A DNA stretch of 64,000 nucleotides from Candidatus Peregrinibacteria bacterium (GCA_018648865.1 JABGQH010000004.1:1-64000); one strand, 5' to 3'; positions 41,399-51,202 are shown, counted from the stretch's first letter. The notes: generated by a model from the letters alone, not told the origin. Numbers and translations are program-made.

Positions 41399-41421
41399 AA
41401 AATAGTGTTCATTGTGAATAT

Positions 41422-41498
41422 GCCACGGTAGCTCAGTTGGTTAGAGCGCGGGACTCATAAGCCCGAGGTCGACAGTTCAATTCTGTCCCGTGGCACCA
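41422..41498 (+). tRNA. tRNA-Met(CAT)
   Basis: Acceptor GCCACGG/CCGTGGC, anticodon loop CTCATAA (anticodon CAT), T arm GACAG/CTGTC, encoded CCA. The paired first base of the acceptor indicates an elongator Met tRNA or the Ile tRNA with modified CAU, not an initiator. Confidence 0.92.
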
Positions 41499-41654
41499 AC
41501 ATACGTAGTAGGTTGTCCACCGAAGCTTTAGCGCAGGTGGGCTTTATATAGAATAAAAATATTCCTGCTACGGTTGGCAAGCCAATATTAAATTGACACA
41601 CAAATAACAGAAGAGTAAAAGTTATACCCTTATTTAAGTTTACAAATTTAACTC

Positions 41655-42665
41655 ATGAATAATAGAAATTTTCTTTCTGGCGATATCCATGGAGGACATG
41701 CAAGAGCAGGAATTGTAGTAGAGAAGGAAGACGGAAATCTACAACTTGATGAATCAACATTTAGAGTAATTAATTCAAAAGAAAATACTGACCTAGATGA
41801 TGTTTTAACAAATTCATTTGATACAGTAAGAGATAATTTTGATGGAGAAATTGATGGTGTTTCAGTTAGTGTAGCTAGTCCAGTAGGAGGAATATCTAAT
41901 GTATTGAATCCTGCTAACACTGCATGTCTAAAGGCCGCAGTAAAAGAAGGTGGACCATGCGATCTTCAAGCTATCCTGCAAAAACGATATGAAACAAGAT
42001 CAGAAGTTGCTGCTGTATTAAACGATCTACAAGGAGAAGCTGCTGGACTTGCTGGTATGGGAGCACTTGGAACACCCGCTCCTAAACATTTTATATTAGA
42101 AAATGGTGGAACTGGATACGGTGGAGCCAGAACACAAAATGGAAGGACAAATGCAGCAGAGCCTGGACATGTAAAAATTAATAGTAGTGGTCCATTTGAA
42201 CCAATATGTGGATGTGGGCAAACAGGTTGTGCAGAAGCATATTTAGGAAGTGATGCCGTAGCAGATAGAGTTATACAAGTATGCAGAGCAAAAATGATTA
42301 AAATTCCAGAAATTGATCCAAATATTTTTGCAGACCAAGAGGCAAAGAAAGGTACAGAATGGGCGGTTAAACATTTAAGAGAGGTAGCCAATATTTGGGG
42401 AGGACTGTGGAGAGATATTCTTCAACAATTCCCTGGATATGAAAAAATACTTGTTACAGGTTCATATTTACGTGCAGTAATAGAAATCCCTGATTTCTTA
42501 GAAGAAGTGAGAGAAACATTAAAGGAATCTTCTTTCCCAGAGGCATTCTCTAATATCCCAATAGAACCAGCACCCATGCCAGGGATTGACGGTCATCCAG
42601 TAGCACCTATGATTGGAGCTGCAGATCTATTAAGACAACATTTAGATGCTCTTAAGTCAGAGTAA
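41655..42665 (+). CDS. ROK-family protein (sugar kinase-like)
   Basis: A 336-residue member of the ROK group of sugar kinases and regulators. The N-terminal phosphate loop is LSGDIHGGHARAGIV, a variant of DIGGTK. A catalytic ND pair appears in AVLNDLQGEAAGLAGMG. The zinc motif is GHVKI...CGCGQTGCAEAYLGSDA, and ENGGTGYGGAR is the second phosphate loop. No HTH is present, so it is more likely a kinase than a repressor. The sugar is unknown; the cell-wall genes that follow suggest an amino sugar, but they are in a separate unit. Confidence 0.88.
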   Translation: MNNRNFLSGDIHGGHARAGIVVEKEDGNLQLDESTFRVINSKENTDLDDVLTNSFDTVRDNFDGEIDGVSVSVASPVGGISNVLNPANTACLKAAVKEGGPCDLQAILQKRYETRSEVAAVLNDLQGEAAGLAGMGALGTPAPKHFILENGGTGYGGARTQNGRTNAAEPGHVKINSSGPFEPICGCGQTGCAEAYLGSDAVADRVIQVCRAKMIKIPEIDPNIFADQEAKKGTEWAVKHLREVANIWGGLWRDILQQFPGYEKILVTGSYLRAVIEIPDFLEEVRETLKESSFPEAFSNIPIEPAPMPGIDGHPVAPMIGAADLLRQHLDALKSE

Positions 42666-42754
42666 GGGAACTACTTAAGTATTGCCTTAAATACCTTAAT
42701 AGTTACTAGGCATAGAACTGGCGCTTTTTTGCCAGAAAACATAGTATATATCAG

Positions 42755-43486
42755 ATGAAACCAGTATTACTGTGCTTACATGGATGGGGCGGATCAAAAG
42801 AATCATTTGATCCTTTGGTAAAGGAGCTAAAAGGCGCTGAAATAGATGTATTAGTACCAGATCTACCTGGATTTGGGAGTGAGCCAGAGCCAAGTAGGCC
42901 ATGGAATGTAGATGATTTTGTAGACTGGGCAATTTCATATTTAAATGAAAAAGTGCCAGATCTTTCAGATAGAGAGATTTTTCTACTCGGACACTCACAT
43001 GGCGGACGAATAAGTATAAAGATAGCGGCGAATGAAGGTATTCCTTTATCTCATTTATATTTATGTGCAGCAGCAGGGATCAGACATAAGAGGCACATTA
43101 AAAGGATAATAGGCCTCACATTATCTAAAACTGGCAAAACACTCCTATCTATACCGGGGTTAAGATCACTTAAACCTATTGGTAAAAAACTAATGTACAA
43201 AATTGTTCGTGTACACGATTACGAAAAAGCATCCGAGACAATGAGGAAAACCTTAGTAAATGTATCTGCAGAGGATTTACGTCCTTTATTAAAAGATATA
43301 AAAGTTAGAACAGATATATTCTGGGGCAAGCAAGACTCCCTGACTCCATTTAGTGATGCAAAGATTATGGAAGCAGAGATTACAGATAGCATTCTTCATT
43401 CATACCCAGAAACCAGACATGCAGTGCATAAGACCGAAGCAAAAGATATTGCTAAAGCTATTATTACTAGAGTAAAACAAGACTAA
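42755..43486 (+). CDS. Alpha/beta hydrolase
   Basis: A 243-residue serine-hydrolase fold. The oxyanion segment is LCLHGWGGSKESFDPL, the nucleophile elbow LLGHSHGGRIS (Ser), the acid DIFWGKQDSLTPF (Asp) and the catalytic His in ETRHAVHKT. No signal peptide is present. Its stop overlaps the start of the MurF-like gene by 1 nt, so the two are co-translated. This puts the hydrolase in the cell-wall operon; the substrate is unknown. Confidence 0.9.
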   Translation: MKPVLLCLHGWGGSKESFDPLVKELKGAEIDVLVPDLPGFGSEPEPSRPWNVDDFVDWAISYLNEKVPDLSDREIFLLGHSHGGRISIKIAANEGIPLSHLYLCAAAGIRHKRHIKRIIGLTLSKTGKTLLSIPGLRSLKPIGKKLMYKIVRVHDYEKASETMRKTLVNVSAEDLRPLLKDIKVRTDIFWGKQDSLTPFSDAKIMEAEITDSILHSYPETRHAVHKTEAKDIAKAIITRVKQD

Positions 43487-45009
43487 TGAACAATATTTAT
43501 TTATTAATGGCTCTTACATTGCTTGCGAGTATCTCTCCTCTACTTACATTTGCTTACCTTTGGCAAATAAAAGAATGGAGGATAGACAGACTAAAAGAAC
43601 ACATAAGAGCAGAAGGATTTTTCCGTCAGTTCTTTGGATTAATACGCCCCGCTCTTTTAGTAATTTTTATTCCCTTAGCATTTACTAATATGAGGGAATG
43701 GCACCTACATATTTTAATAATTCTATCGATACTTAGCTGTGTTCAAATAATGATGCACAGGCAACCAAAACCAGTATGGACCATGAAAGCATTATCCTTG
43801 GTCCTTGGATCAATATTTATTACAATAGCAATATCTGCATCTATAATATTATATTCAGGGAATCTTAATCTACTAGCCATCCTGCCATACGTTCAAACAA
43901 TCACCTTAGTAATATCTTGGATGTTATTTTTTCCAATGGATCGCTTATTAAAAATTCAGATTCTAAAGAAAGCTAGCAAGATTCGAGGTATGCATCCAAA
44001 TCTAACAGTCGTAGGTATAACAGGTAGCGCAGGTAAAACAACAACCAAGGAACTACTTAAGCATCTGCTTTCAGATAAAAACATGATGGCCACCCCAGAA
44101 CATACCAATTCTGAAATTGGAGTAGCTAGGTGGATTAAATCAACTTTAAGTAAAAATGAAACACCAGAAATACTAATTGTAGAAATGGGTGCATATAGAC
44201 CAAAGGAGATAGCAAAACTTTGCTATATCGCCAAGCCAACTATTGGAGTGCTAACAACTATTGGGAAACAGCACTTGGCATTATTTGGGAGCCAAGAGGC
44301 TCTTTGTAATGCAAAAGCCGAACTAATTGAGTCGTTACCAGAAAGCGGTCACGCATATATTAATGTTGATAATGAGCTATGTAATAGCGTAAAGAATAGA
44401 ACAAAAGGAGCATTAACAACTATTGGAACAGGAGGGCATTCTGATCTGGAAGCATATGAAATAGAGGAGACCGGTACAGGTATTAATTTTCGGGTTAGCA
44501 ATATGTTTTATAAAGTTCCAATTCATGGAACACACAATGTAACAAATGTTCTGCTAGCGATTGCCGTTGCCAAAGACCTTGGTATGGATGAACATGAAAT
44601 AGCAAGAAAATTACTTTCATTCAAAGTTCCATCTAGGACTTTTTATGTTTCTGTAAAAAAAGGAGTGACCGTACTTAACGATACACACAACGCTAGCCCT
44701 AGCAGTTTTAGAGCTGCAATAGCTTGGGCACATAATCAAAATGCAGAAGAGAAAATATTAATAACAAATGGACTAATGGAACTTGGACAATTACAGGATT
44801 CTATTCATACAAAATTAGGATCAATGGCATCTGACAAGTTCAGTAGAGTTATTTTCTTAAGCAAGCGCAACGCAAAGAACTTCCAAAAAGGATTTAATAA
44901 ACCAGTAGAAATTTACAACAAAGAAATTAAATCAGTTCCAGAAAAAAGCTTACTAGTGTGCATAGGCAGAATGTCTAACAAGACTATTAATTCTATTTTG
45001 CCAAAATGA
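43486..45009 (+). CDS. Membrane-anchored MurF-type ligase
   Basis: A Mur ligase of 507 residues. About 160 N-terminal residues form around five membrane helices, not found in classical MurF. The P-loop VVGITGSAGKTTTKELLKHLL begins near residue 175. Further motifs are VEMGAYRPKEIAKLCYIAKP, GTHNVTNVLLAIAVAKDLG and VLNDTHNASPSSFRAAIAWA, the last typical of MurF. It should add D-Ala-D-Ala or a related dipeptide to the UDP-MurNAc-peptide. The membrane part could place it beside MraY. It overlaps the next gene by 4 nt (ATGA). Confidence 0.85.
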   Translation: MNNIYLLMALTLLASISPLLTFAYLWQIKEWRIDRLKEHIRAEGFFRQFFGLIRPALLVIFIPLAFTNMREWHLHILIILSILSCVQIMMHRQPKPVWTMKALSLVLGSIFITIAISASIILYSGNLNLLAILPYVQTITLVISWMLFFPMDRLLKIQILKKASKIRGMHPNLTVVGITGSAGKTTTKELLKHLLSDKNMMATPEHTNSEIGVARWIKSTLSKNETPEILIVEMGAYRPKEIAKLCYIAKPTIGVLTTIGKQHLALFGSQEALCNAKAELIESLPESGHAYINVDNELCNSVKNRTKGALTTIGTGGHSDLEAYEIEETGTGINFRVSNMFYKVPIHGTHNVTNVLLAIAVAKDLGMDEHEIARKLLSFKVPSRTFYVSVKKGVTVLNDTHNASPSSFRAAIAWAHNQNAEEKILITNGLMELGQLQDSIHTKLGSMASDKFSRVIFLSKRNAKNFQKGFNKPVEIYNKEIKSVPEKSLLVCIGRMSNKTINSILPK

Positions 45010-46244
45010 ATCCCTTCAATCCTATCCATCATTCATTTGGGCCCCATGCAACTGTAAAAGTTTGCATGCAAGCAAAATTTTTAATGTGTGTTCCTTGGAA
45101 ATGGAAAAATGGAAAATCAATTCAAAGATTAAAGGATGTAATCTCTAATAAATTTGAAATACAAAATGTGTCCCTTTTTGCTACTGGAAGAGAATCTCTA
45201 CTAGCAGTTTTAAAGGCTTGTAACCTACAAACAGGAGAAGAGGTAATAATCCAAGGCTATACATGTTCCGTTGTCCCTAGCGCTATTCATGCAGCGAAAG
45301 GAGTACCTGTATATGCAGACATAGATAAAAATACCTTGAACATGACTACAGAATCAGTAGAAGCACTTATCAACTCACGTACCAAAGCAGTTATTTGCCA
45401 ACATACTTTTGGGATACCAGCACCTGTTAAAGATTTAAGATCAATTTGTAATGAGCATGGGATCCTACTTATAGAAGACTGTGCTCACATAATGCCAGAT
45501 GAAAATGGCCCAGAAGAAATTGGTAAATATGGAGATTATGTATTCTTTAGTTTTGGAAGAGACAAAGCAATCTCTGGTGTAAGTGGTGGTGCAGCGGCGT
45601 CGAGGAATCCTGAAGGCTCAGTAAAATTAGAGAGTGAGGAGAATCAAGCAAATCAATTGAGCTCTTATACAATTTTTAGATTGCTCTTTTACCCATGTAT
45701 ATACGTTATTGCAAAGCAGTTTTATGGCCTAGGGATAGGCAAAGCGTTGCTAGTGCTCTTCAGAAAAGTTGGTGCGCTAATGCCCTATGTATCAAAAGAT
45801 GAAAAACAAGGTCATATGTCTCCAATGATTAATAAACTACCAAATGCTTGCTCCGCTCTTGCACTTAAACAAATTAAACAATTACAAAAGATTAATAATC
45901 ACAGAAGGAAACTAACAGAGTATTACTTAAATGAATCAAAGGAACTTAATTTAGATTATCCACAAAACATTACAAATAATATGCCTCTGCAAAAATTCCC
46001 TATTTTTATAGATGACGCAGACTTAATAAGGCAACAACTTAAATCAAAAAACGTATATTTAGATGATGGATGGACAGGCTCTGCTGTGTGTCCACGTTCT
46101 AGCAACCTAAGTGCAGCAAATTATGAAAAGAATTCATGCACAGTTGCAGAGCAGTGCGCAATAAACATTCTAAGCCTGCCTACTCACCCAACGATGAAAA
46201 TAAAACAAGCCAAAAGATTAATGAGATTACTATCAAGTAGGTAG
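45006..46244 (+). CDS. DegT/DnrJ/EryC1/StrS-family aminotransferase
   Basis: A PLP enzyme of 412 residues. The region VIIQGYTCSVVPSAIHAAKGVPVYADID is the substrate/PLP entry typical of sugar aminotransferases. IEDCAHIM is the PLP-stacking part, and SFGRDKAISGVSGG contains the PLP-binding Lys. Relatives transaminate nucleotide-linked keto sugars. There is no dehydratase or epimerase partner here. Coupling to MurF and a FemAB-like gene suggests that the product goes into the cell wall or a surface glycan. Confidence 0.88.
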   Translation: MNPFNPIHHSFGPHATVKVCMQAKFLMCVPWKWKNGKSIQRLKDVISNKFEIQNVSLFATGRESLLAVLKACNLQTGEEVIIQGYTCSVVPSAIHAAKGVPVYADIDKNTLNMTTESVEALINSRTKAVICQHTFGIPAPVKDLRSICNEHGILLIEDCAHIMPDENGPEEIGKYGDYVFFSFGRDKAISGVSGGAAASRNPEGSVKLESEENQANQLSSYTIFRLLFYPCIYVIAKQFYGLGIGKALLVLFRKVGALMPYVSKDEKQGHMSPMINKLPNACSALALKQIKQLQKINNHRRKLTEYYLNESKELNLDYPQNITNNMPLQKFPIFIDDADLIRQQLKSKNVYLDDGWTGSAVCPRSSNLSAANYEKNSCTVAEQCAINILSLPTHPTMKIKQAKRLMRLLSSR

Positions 46245-46277
46245 AACTACAGGCTTAGTACGAGTACAATTCTGTCT

Positions 46278-47336
46278 GTGAATATATGTACAGCAACAGA
46301 TCAATCGGCTTGGGACCAGTTTTTGAGCGAACAACAATACCGTCCATTCCTACAGAGTTGGACTATGGGAGAGGTTTATAAACAAATTGGGCAACAGGCA
46401 ATTAGGCTAGAGATAAGGGAAGGCAATGAGCTAATTGGGATTTGCCAAGCAATTATAGTACCTGCGCGTAGAGGCAAGCATCTAGCTGTTTCATACGGAC
46501 CTGTATTAAAAGAAGATGTGATTGATAATCCATCTGTATTAGAAGAGATTTCTAAATCATTAAAAGAAATAGCAAAAGAACACCAATGTTCATTTATTAG
46601 GTTAAGCCCATTTATTAGCGCTAATAATCCTCTTGAACTAGCGGGATCCAGAAAATCCCCTCTTCACCTTCTAGCTGAACATATCTGGTATATACCTCTA
46701 CAGAACCCTAACCCATTTACAGGGGAAGAATCTGATTCTAATGAAAAGGTAACCGAAGAAGAAATTTTAAAAGGAATGAGGAAGAACCACAGAAATTTAA
46801 TTAGAAGAGCAACAAAAGAAGGTGTAGAAATCATTAAGTCAGATGATCCCATACGTGATTTACCAAAATTTATTGAGCTACATGAAGAAACTAGAAAGCG
46901 TCATAAATTTACTCCGTATACAAACGACTTCTTCCGTGCACAGGTAGAACTTTTTTCCAAAAGAGATGAGTGCACATTGTATATAGCAAAATACAACGGT
47001 GAGACCATTGCATCATCTGTTCATATGCATACATTTGGTGAAACTAGTTACCATCACGGTGCTAGTACAGCTAAGTATCATAAGATACCAGCTAGCTACC
47101 TACTGCAATGGACAGCAATACAAGACGCAATAGAAAGAGGTGATCGTGTATATAATTTTTGGGGTATTGCACCAAAAGATCAAAAGAAGCATCCATTTGC
47201 CGGTGTAACAACTTTTAAAACTGGCTTTGGAGGGCAGATGTTAAACATCCAACACTGCACAGATATCCCAGTTAATTCTAAATACTATGCAACGATTGCG
47301 TTTGAATATTATAGAAAATGGAGACGCGGCTTTTAA
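46278..47336 (+). CDS. FemAB-like peptidoglycan aminoacyltransferase
   Basis: A 352-residue protein of the FemX/FemAB type with two GNAT-like domains; these enzymes transfer amino acids from aminoacyl-tRNA to lipid II. Features include QYRPFLQSWTMGEVYKQIGQQAIRLEI at the start, MRKNHRNLIRRATKEGV in the middle and SYHHGASTAKYHKIPASYLLQWTAIQDAIERGDRVYNFWG near the end. The start is GTG at 46278, 7 nt after a TACAAT box, so it is probably leaderless. It closes the run hydrolase-MurF-DegT-Fem and points to an interpeptide bridge. Confidence 0.9.
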   Translation: MNICTATDQSAWDQFLSEQQYRPFLQSWTMGEVYKQIGQQAIRLEIREGNELIGICQAIIVPARRGKHLAVSYGPVLKEDVIDNPSVLEEISKSLKEIAKEHQCSFIRLSPFISANNPLELAGSRKSPLHLLAEHIWYIPLQNPNPFTGEESDSNEKVTEEEILKGMRKNHRNLIRRATKEGVEIIKSDDPIRDLPKFIELHEETRKRHKFTPYTNDFFRAQVELFSKRDECTLYIAKYNGETIASSVHMHTFGETSYHHGASTAKYHKIPASYLLQWTAIQDAIERGDRVYNFWGIAPKDQKKHPFAGVTTFKTGFGGQMLNIQHCTDIPVNSKYYATIAFEYYRKWRRGF

Positions 47337-47388
47337 TTAAATATAGGAAAGTGACTTAGTATTTTTTTTCTGATACGCTTTGCTACAT

Positions 47389-47742
47389 ATGCCTAATAAG
47401 ATTGCTGACGAAATCGACGAGAAAATGGATGAGGTTATTATGTACCTTAAAAAAATCGACAGACGAGATAAAGTTCGAATGTGGGGAGGACTGTTTCGTG
47501 GAATTATTACAATAATCCCAACGCTCATATTTATATGGAGTATGTGGTATTTTTATGAAAACGGAGACGACATACTTAGAAAGGTAAGCACTATTGCTGC
47601 AGAACAAGCCACTGCAATAACACAGCAACATGGAGGAGACTTATTAGAAAAGCTAATGGGTGCACCAGACGGGACAGTTAAAAACACAGAAGGCGTGCCT
47701 GAAGTAATTAAACTATTGTTCCCTGGATCTGGAGGAGAGTAA
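47389..47742 (+). CDS. Hypothetical single-TM protein
   Basis: A 117-residue protein. An N-terminal amphipathic helix (ADEIDEKMDEVIMYLKKIDRRDKVRMWGG) precedes one membrane helix (GIITIIPTLIFIWSMWYFY, about 41-60). A helical domain with a Gly-rich end follows. The ATG at 47389 is preferred to an in-frame start 9 nt upstream. No function is recognised. It is convergent with the deacetylase-like gene. Confidence 0.7.
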   Translation: MPNKIADEIDEKMDEVIMYLKKIDRRDKVRMWGGLFRGIITIIPTLIFIWSMWYFYENGDDILRKVSTIAAEQATAITQQHGGDLLEKLMGAPDGTVKNTEGVPEVIKLLFPGSGGE

Positions 47743-47751
47743 GCGATAAGA

Positions 47752-49221
47752 CTATTCCTCCTGAGGTTCTTCTTCGCTTGTTCCTAGTGCAATCGTAATA
47801 ATGTCCTGTCCTGTCATACTAGGAAGTATTGTGAAACTAGGCATCATAAGAAGCTCATCTCTCATTACTTCTCTTTCTGGGCGAACACCAACACCAAATA
47901 GATAACCTGCAGATGCGGCAATTTCTTCTACCCGACTGTTTACTCCTCCAAGAGGATAAAGAACTGCAGTAATTGTTGATCCAATCTTTTCTTCTAGAAG
48001 TTGCCTACTCTGGCGTAATTCTAGTTCAATTTGAGAGTTCGTTAATGATCGTAAGTCATCTCCTGTATGACCAGATGATTGAATGTCGTTTCCATTAGCG
48101 AGTAGTGTCTGAAGCATTTTCTCTGTTATACCATCTAGACCTATCTGATTTGTTTGGATAAAGAATGTTGCGGTTGCAGAACTAGCACGAAGAATATCCG
48201 AAACTTCTTTTACATTTTCTCCTGTTATTCCAGAAACAGAAAGTATTACTGTGTTTGGACCAACACGAACATCTCGCTCTTGCTGAGAAATCAACACATC
48301 AGAGAAATCTCGAAAAGTCATAAGGTCTACACCTTCTTCTTTTAGTTTAGCTACATGCTTAACCAATGAATCACTCATTCCTTCTCTAGACATATCATAT
48401 TGCAACACAGGCAAAGAATATTTTTCTTGTCTTACTAAAAAGTTAGGCAAAAATGGTTTTAGATATTGAACTGCAACGTATCCGTCTTTTCCATCAAATG
48501 GAATACGAGCCCATACTTCATCAACAGAAAGAGGCTTAACAATTGTTTGCCCTGGGAGCTCCCCTATTTTTTCGCTATCTGCATCTGGATCTTTTCTAAC
48601 ATTCAAAAAACCAAAGTTAACAAAATATTGATCTGCAAATTTTTCTTTTTCTATAGATAGCTTCTCTTCGGAAGTTACTTTTGCAATATATCTGATAGCT
48701 ACAAAACCCTCTCTTCCATTCAACAAACGTGCTTTTGCCCATGCTGCATTATGAAACTCAATTATTTCCATCTCATCACCTTTATCTAGCCTACCCAGAT
48801 TATCAGAAGTAACACTAGGAGCACTTCGTATATTCAAAAATGTATTTGTAACTCTATATGAATCTTTGCTGCCATTCATTCCTTCTCCACGGATTGCAGA
48901 ATATGTATCTACATTAGAAAGATCTAATATAATTGGCTGATCAGGATCAATTTGGTCTTGCCCATCTACTACTAGATGAGGGACAGATGAGCTTCCAGTT
49001 TCTGTCATCATCATTTCTCTAAAACGAGCCACATCTTCTTCTGTAAATGTAAATTGATCAGCACTCTCTGGAGGCTGCTCTGTACCACCACATCCCACAA
49101 ATAATATTCCAAAACAGGCAACAAGTATAAAAGCAACAACAGAACTACCATTCGCTTCAGAAACAGCGTGTCGTCTTCTAACTGAGTGAGTTGGTCGCCT
49201 ATATCTATTGTGTGTGGACAT
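47752..49221 (-). CDS. SH3b lipoprotein with degenerate polysaccharide-deacetylase domain
   Basis: A 489-residue surface protein. A basic N-terminus and hydrophobic segment lead to a possible lipobox (FVGCGG, near residue 45). Two SH3b-like domains follow (VTNTFLNIRSAPSVTSDNLG and VNFGFLNVRKDPDADSEKIG), each about 60 residues, which usually bind the cell wall. The C-terminal 200 residues resemble a NodB deacetylase, but the metal motifs have changed: TFDDG is LSVSGIT, and H-x3-H is HTGDD. Activity is therefore unlikely, and it may only bind glycan. It is 17 nt downstream of argS. Confidence 0.8.
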   Translation of the reverse strand: MSTHNRYRRPTHSVRRRHAVSEANGSSVVAFILVACFGILFVGCGGTEQPPESADQFTFTEEDVARFREMMMTETGSSSVPHLVVDGQDQIDPDQPIILDLSNVDTYSAIRGEGMNGSKDSYRVTNTFLNIRSAPSVTSDNLGRLDKGDEMEIIEFHNAAWAKARLLNGREGFVAIRYIAKVTSEEKLSIEKEKFADQYFVNFGFLNVRKDPDADSEKIGELPGQTIVKPLSVDEVWARIPFDGKDGYVAVQYLKPFLPNFLVRQEKYSLPVLQYDMSREGMSDSLVKHVAKLKEEGVDLMTFRDFSDVLISQQERDVRVGPNTVILSVSGITGENVKEVSDILRASSATATFFIQTNQIGLDGITEKMLQTLLANGNDIQSSGHTGDDLRSLTNSQIELELRQSRQLLEEKIGSTITAVLYPLGGVNSRVEEIAASAGYLFGVGVRPEREVMRDELLMMPSFTILPSMTGQDIITIALGTSEEEPQEE

Positions 49222-49238
49222 TGTAGAGAGTGGAAAAA

Positions 49239-50948
49239 TTACATGCGTTCAGGAACGCGAATAGTTAAAATCTTTGCACCTGCTTTTAAAACAGATGCAG
49301 TAAGAGAAGTAAGAGCAAGACGAACATCACGCATAGCGCCTTCTGCCTTTAAAATTGGAAGGTCGTTATAAAATGCGTTGTAGTCTTGGCATAGCTGGTA
49401 AAGATAATTTGCAAGAACATGCGGCATCTTAGAGTCGCATGCATCTTGCAAGGCTGAAGAGAATTGAAGAAGGGTTCCGACTAGCACTCGCTCTTTTGTC
49501 TCAAGTGTTTCATCAGTTAAGTTTGGAAAATGAATATTGTCTGTTTCTGATTTTCTTAAAATTGAACAAGTCCGAGCATGTGTGTACTGCAAATATGGAG
49601 CGCTGTTTCCTTCAAAGCTTAAAAATTTGTCCCAATCAAACATCATATCCATCTTTCTATTTTGGCTTAATACTCCGTATACAACAGATCCAACACCCAT
49701 CATTTCAGCCAAATCATCACTATTATCTGTTTTGATTGAATCACCATGAGTTTTGATTTTTTCACCTGCGCGATCAACTGCCTCATTTAAAACTTGCTCT
49801 AACCTAAGGATATTCCCTTTCCTTGTGCTCATCTCTACATCTTTGAATCGCATTCTTCCAAAAAGTATGTGATCTAAGTTTGGCAATTCCCATCCAAGCA
49901 TCTCTACCGTTTTAAACAACTGTTTAAAATGTAATGATTGAGCAACATCTACTACATAATTAATTTCTTTAGGATGCCAAGTATCAATTCTATATCTAAT
50001 TTGTGCTAAATCTCTTGTTAAATAGATCGTTGCAGAGTCTCCCTTTTGTACAACTGCAGTAGATAACCCTGTTTCTTCTTCAAATTCCACAACAACTGCA
50101 CCCTTGTCCCCTTCTACAAATACATTCTTTTTTAGCCCTTCTTTTAAAATTGGCTCCATTAAATCCTGATACATAGATTCACTATGTGGATACTCAATCT
50201 CTACATGCAATCGATCATAAAGTTCATTAATTGCTTTTAGAGAGATCTCTACAACTGTTTTCCAAAAATCTGTAATTTCTTTCTCTCCTTTCTCTAATTT
50301 ACAAAAAGCCTCTCTCGCAACGTCATCTAAAGATGAATCTTTTTCTGCTTCTTCATGGAACCTTACATAAAGAGCGAGCAGATCATCTATTGAATGATCT
50401 GATAATTCTTTTTCTGCCCACTTATCAAATGCAACGGACAGCTTGCCAAACTGTGTACCCCAATCACCAAAGTGATTAACGGTTATTACGTTATAACCTA
50501 AATGAGTATGCAAATTAGATACTGCCTGCCCAATAACAGTAGAAAGAACATGATGAATACCAAGTGGCTTTGCAATATTTGGACCAGAGTATTCAATTAC
50601 GATTGGGTCTTCATCTCTTTTAGGAGTTTTAGAGCAAGACTGCTCTGTATTTATTAATTCTGATATTAATGCATTTGGCTTTAGCCATATATTTACATAC
50701 CCAGCTCCTGCTACTTCACATCTATCAACACTCTCGTCTTTTCCCAAAGCAGTACATATCTTTTCTGCTATATCTCTTGGACTTTTCCCTACCTCTTTAG
50801 CAAGTTGAAGAGCTATAGCAGTAGAAATATCGCCATGAGATTTGTCTTGTGGCCTGCGCCAATTAATTGATACATCATCAATACCATACTCATTTTGTAC
50901 CTCTGAAATGGCCGCTGAAGTGAGTGATTTAAACACGGTATTGAACAA
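49239..50948 (-). CDS. argS: Arginyl-tRNA synthetase
   Basis: Class I synthetase that charges tRNA-Arg. The 569-residue protein has the N-terminal tRNA-binding domain (DDVSINWRRPQDKSHGDISTAIALQLAKEVGK), a HIGH variant in SGPNIAKPLGIHHVLSTVIG, the KMSKS variant VEMSTRKGNIL, and the DALR anticodon-binding end (YLYQLCQDYNAFYNDLPIL). There is no ATG at the 5' end: the ORF opens with TTG (50948), and an in-frame GTG at 50936 is an alternative. Confidence 0.96.
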   Translation of the reverse strand: MFNTVFKSLTSAAISEVQNEYGIDDVSINWRRPQDKSHGDISTAIALQLAKEVGKSPRDIAEKICTALGKDESVDRCEVAGAGYVNIWLKPNALISELINTEQSCSKTPKRDEDPIVIEYSGPNIAKPLGIHHVLSTVIGQAVSNLHTHLGYNVITVNHFGDWGTQFGKLSVAFDKWAEKELSDHSIDDLLALYVRFHEEAEKDSSLDDVAREAFCKLEKGEKEITDFWKTVVEISLKAINELYDRLHVEIEYPHSESMYQDLMEPILKEGLKKNVFVEGDKGAVVVEFEEETGLSTAVVQKGDSATIYLTRDLAQIRYRIDTWHPKEINYVVDVAQSLHFKQLFKTVEMLGWELPNLDHILFGRMRFKDVEMSTRKGNILRLEQVLNEAVDRAGEKIKTHGDSIKTDNSDDLAEMMGVGSVVYGVLSQNRKMDMMFDWDKFLSFEGNSAPYLQYTHARTCSILRKSETDNIHFPNLTDETLETKERVLVGTLLQFSSALQDACDSKMPHVLANYLYQLCQDYNAFYNDLPILKAEGAMRDVRLALTSLTASVLKAGAKILTIRVPERM

Positions 50949-51048
50949 AAGTTATACTCAAAGAACATGGCAAATGTACCACGAAAACTCTACTTTCATA
51001 CATGAAATAATAATTTGATCTTGCTCAAATTTTCTTCTCATTGTTTGA

Positions 51049-51099
51049 ACACAAATTGTGTGCACAAACGTCCACCCAAAAAAGAGGTCACAAAATGTG
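51049..51099. promoter_or_regulatory. Two CACANNNTGTG operator-like sites
   Basis: ACACAAATTGTGT (51049-51061, perfect palindrome) and CACAAAATGTG (51089-51099) lie 39 bp apart in the 254-bp gap between argS and the lipoprotein gene. They could bind a dimeric regulator of either gene. I see nothing else in the gap. Confidence 0.4.
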
Positions 51100-51202
51100 T
51101 TCATATGGATAGCAATTGAACAAAAAATGTATCAATAATATTGATGCTAATCACTGCTCATTTTACCTATGCAAATTGCCATAAAACCCTATGTAATGTA
51201 TA

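Noticed and set aside
41655-42665. ROK transcriptional repressor
   Set aside because: There is no N-terminal helix-turn-helix; the protein starts directly with the phosphate loop.
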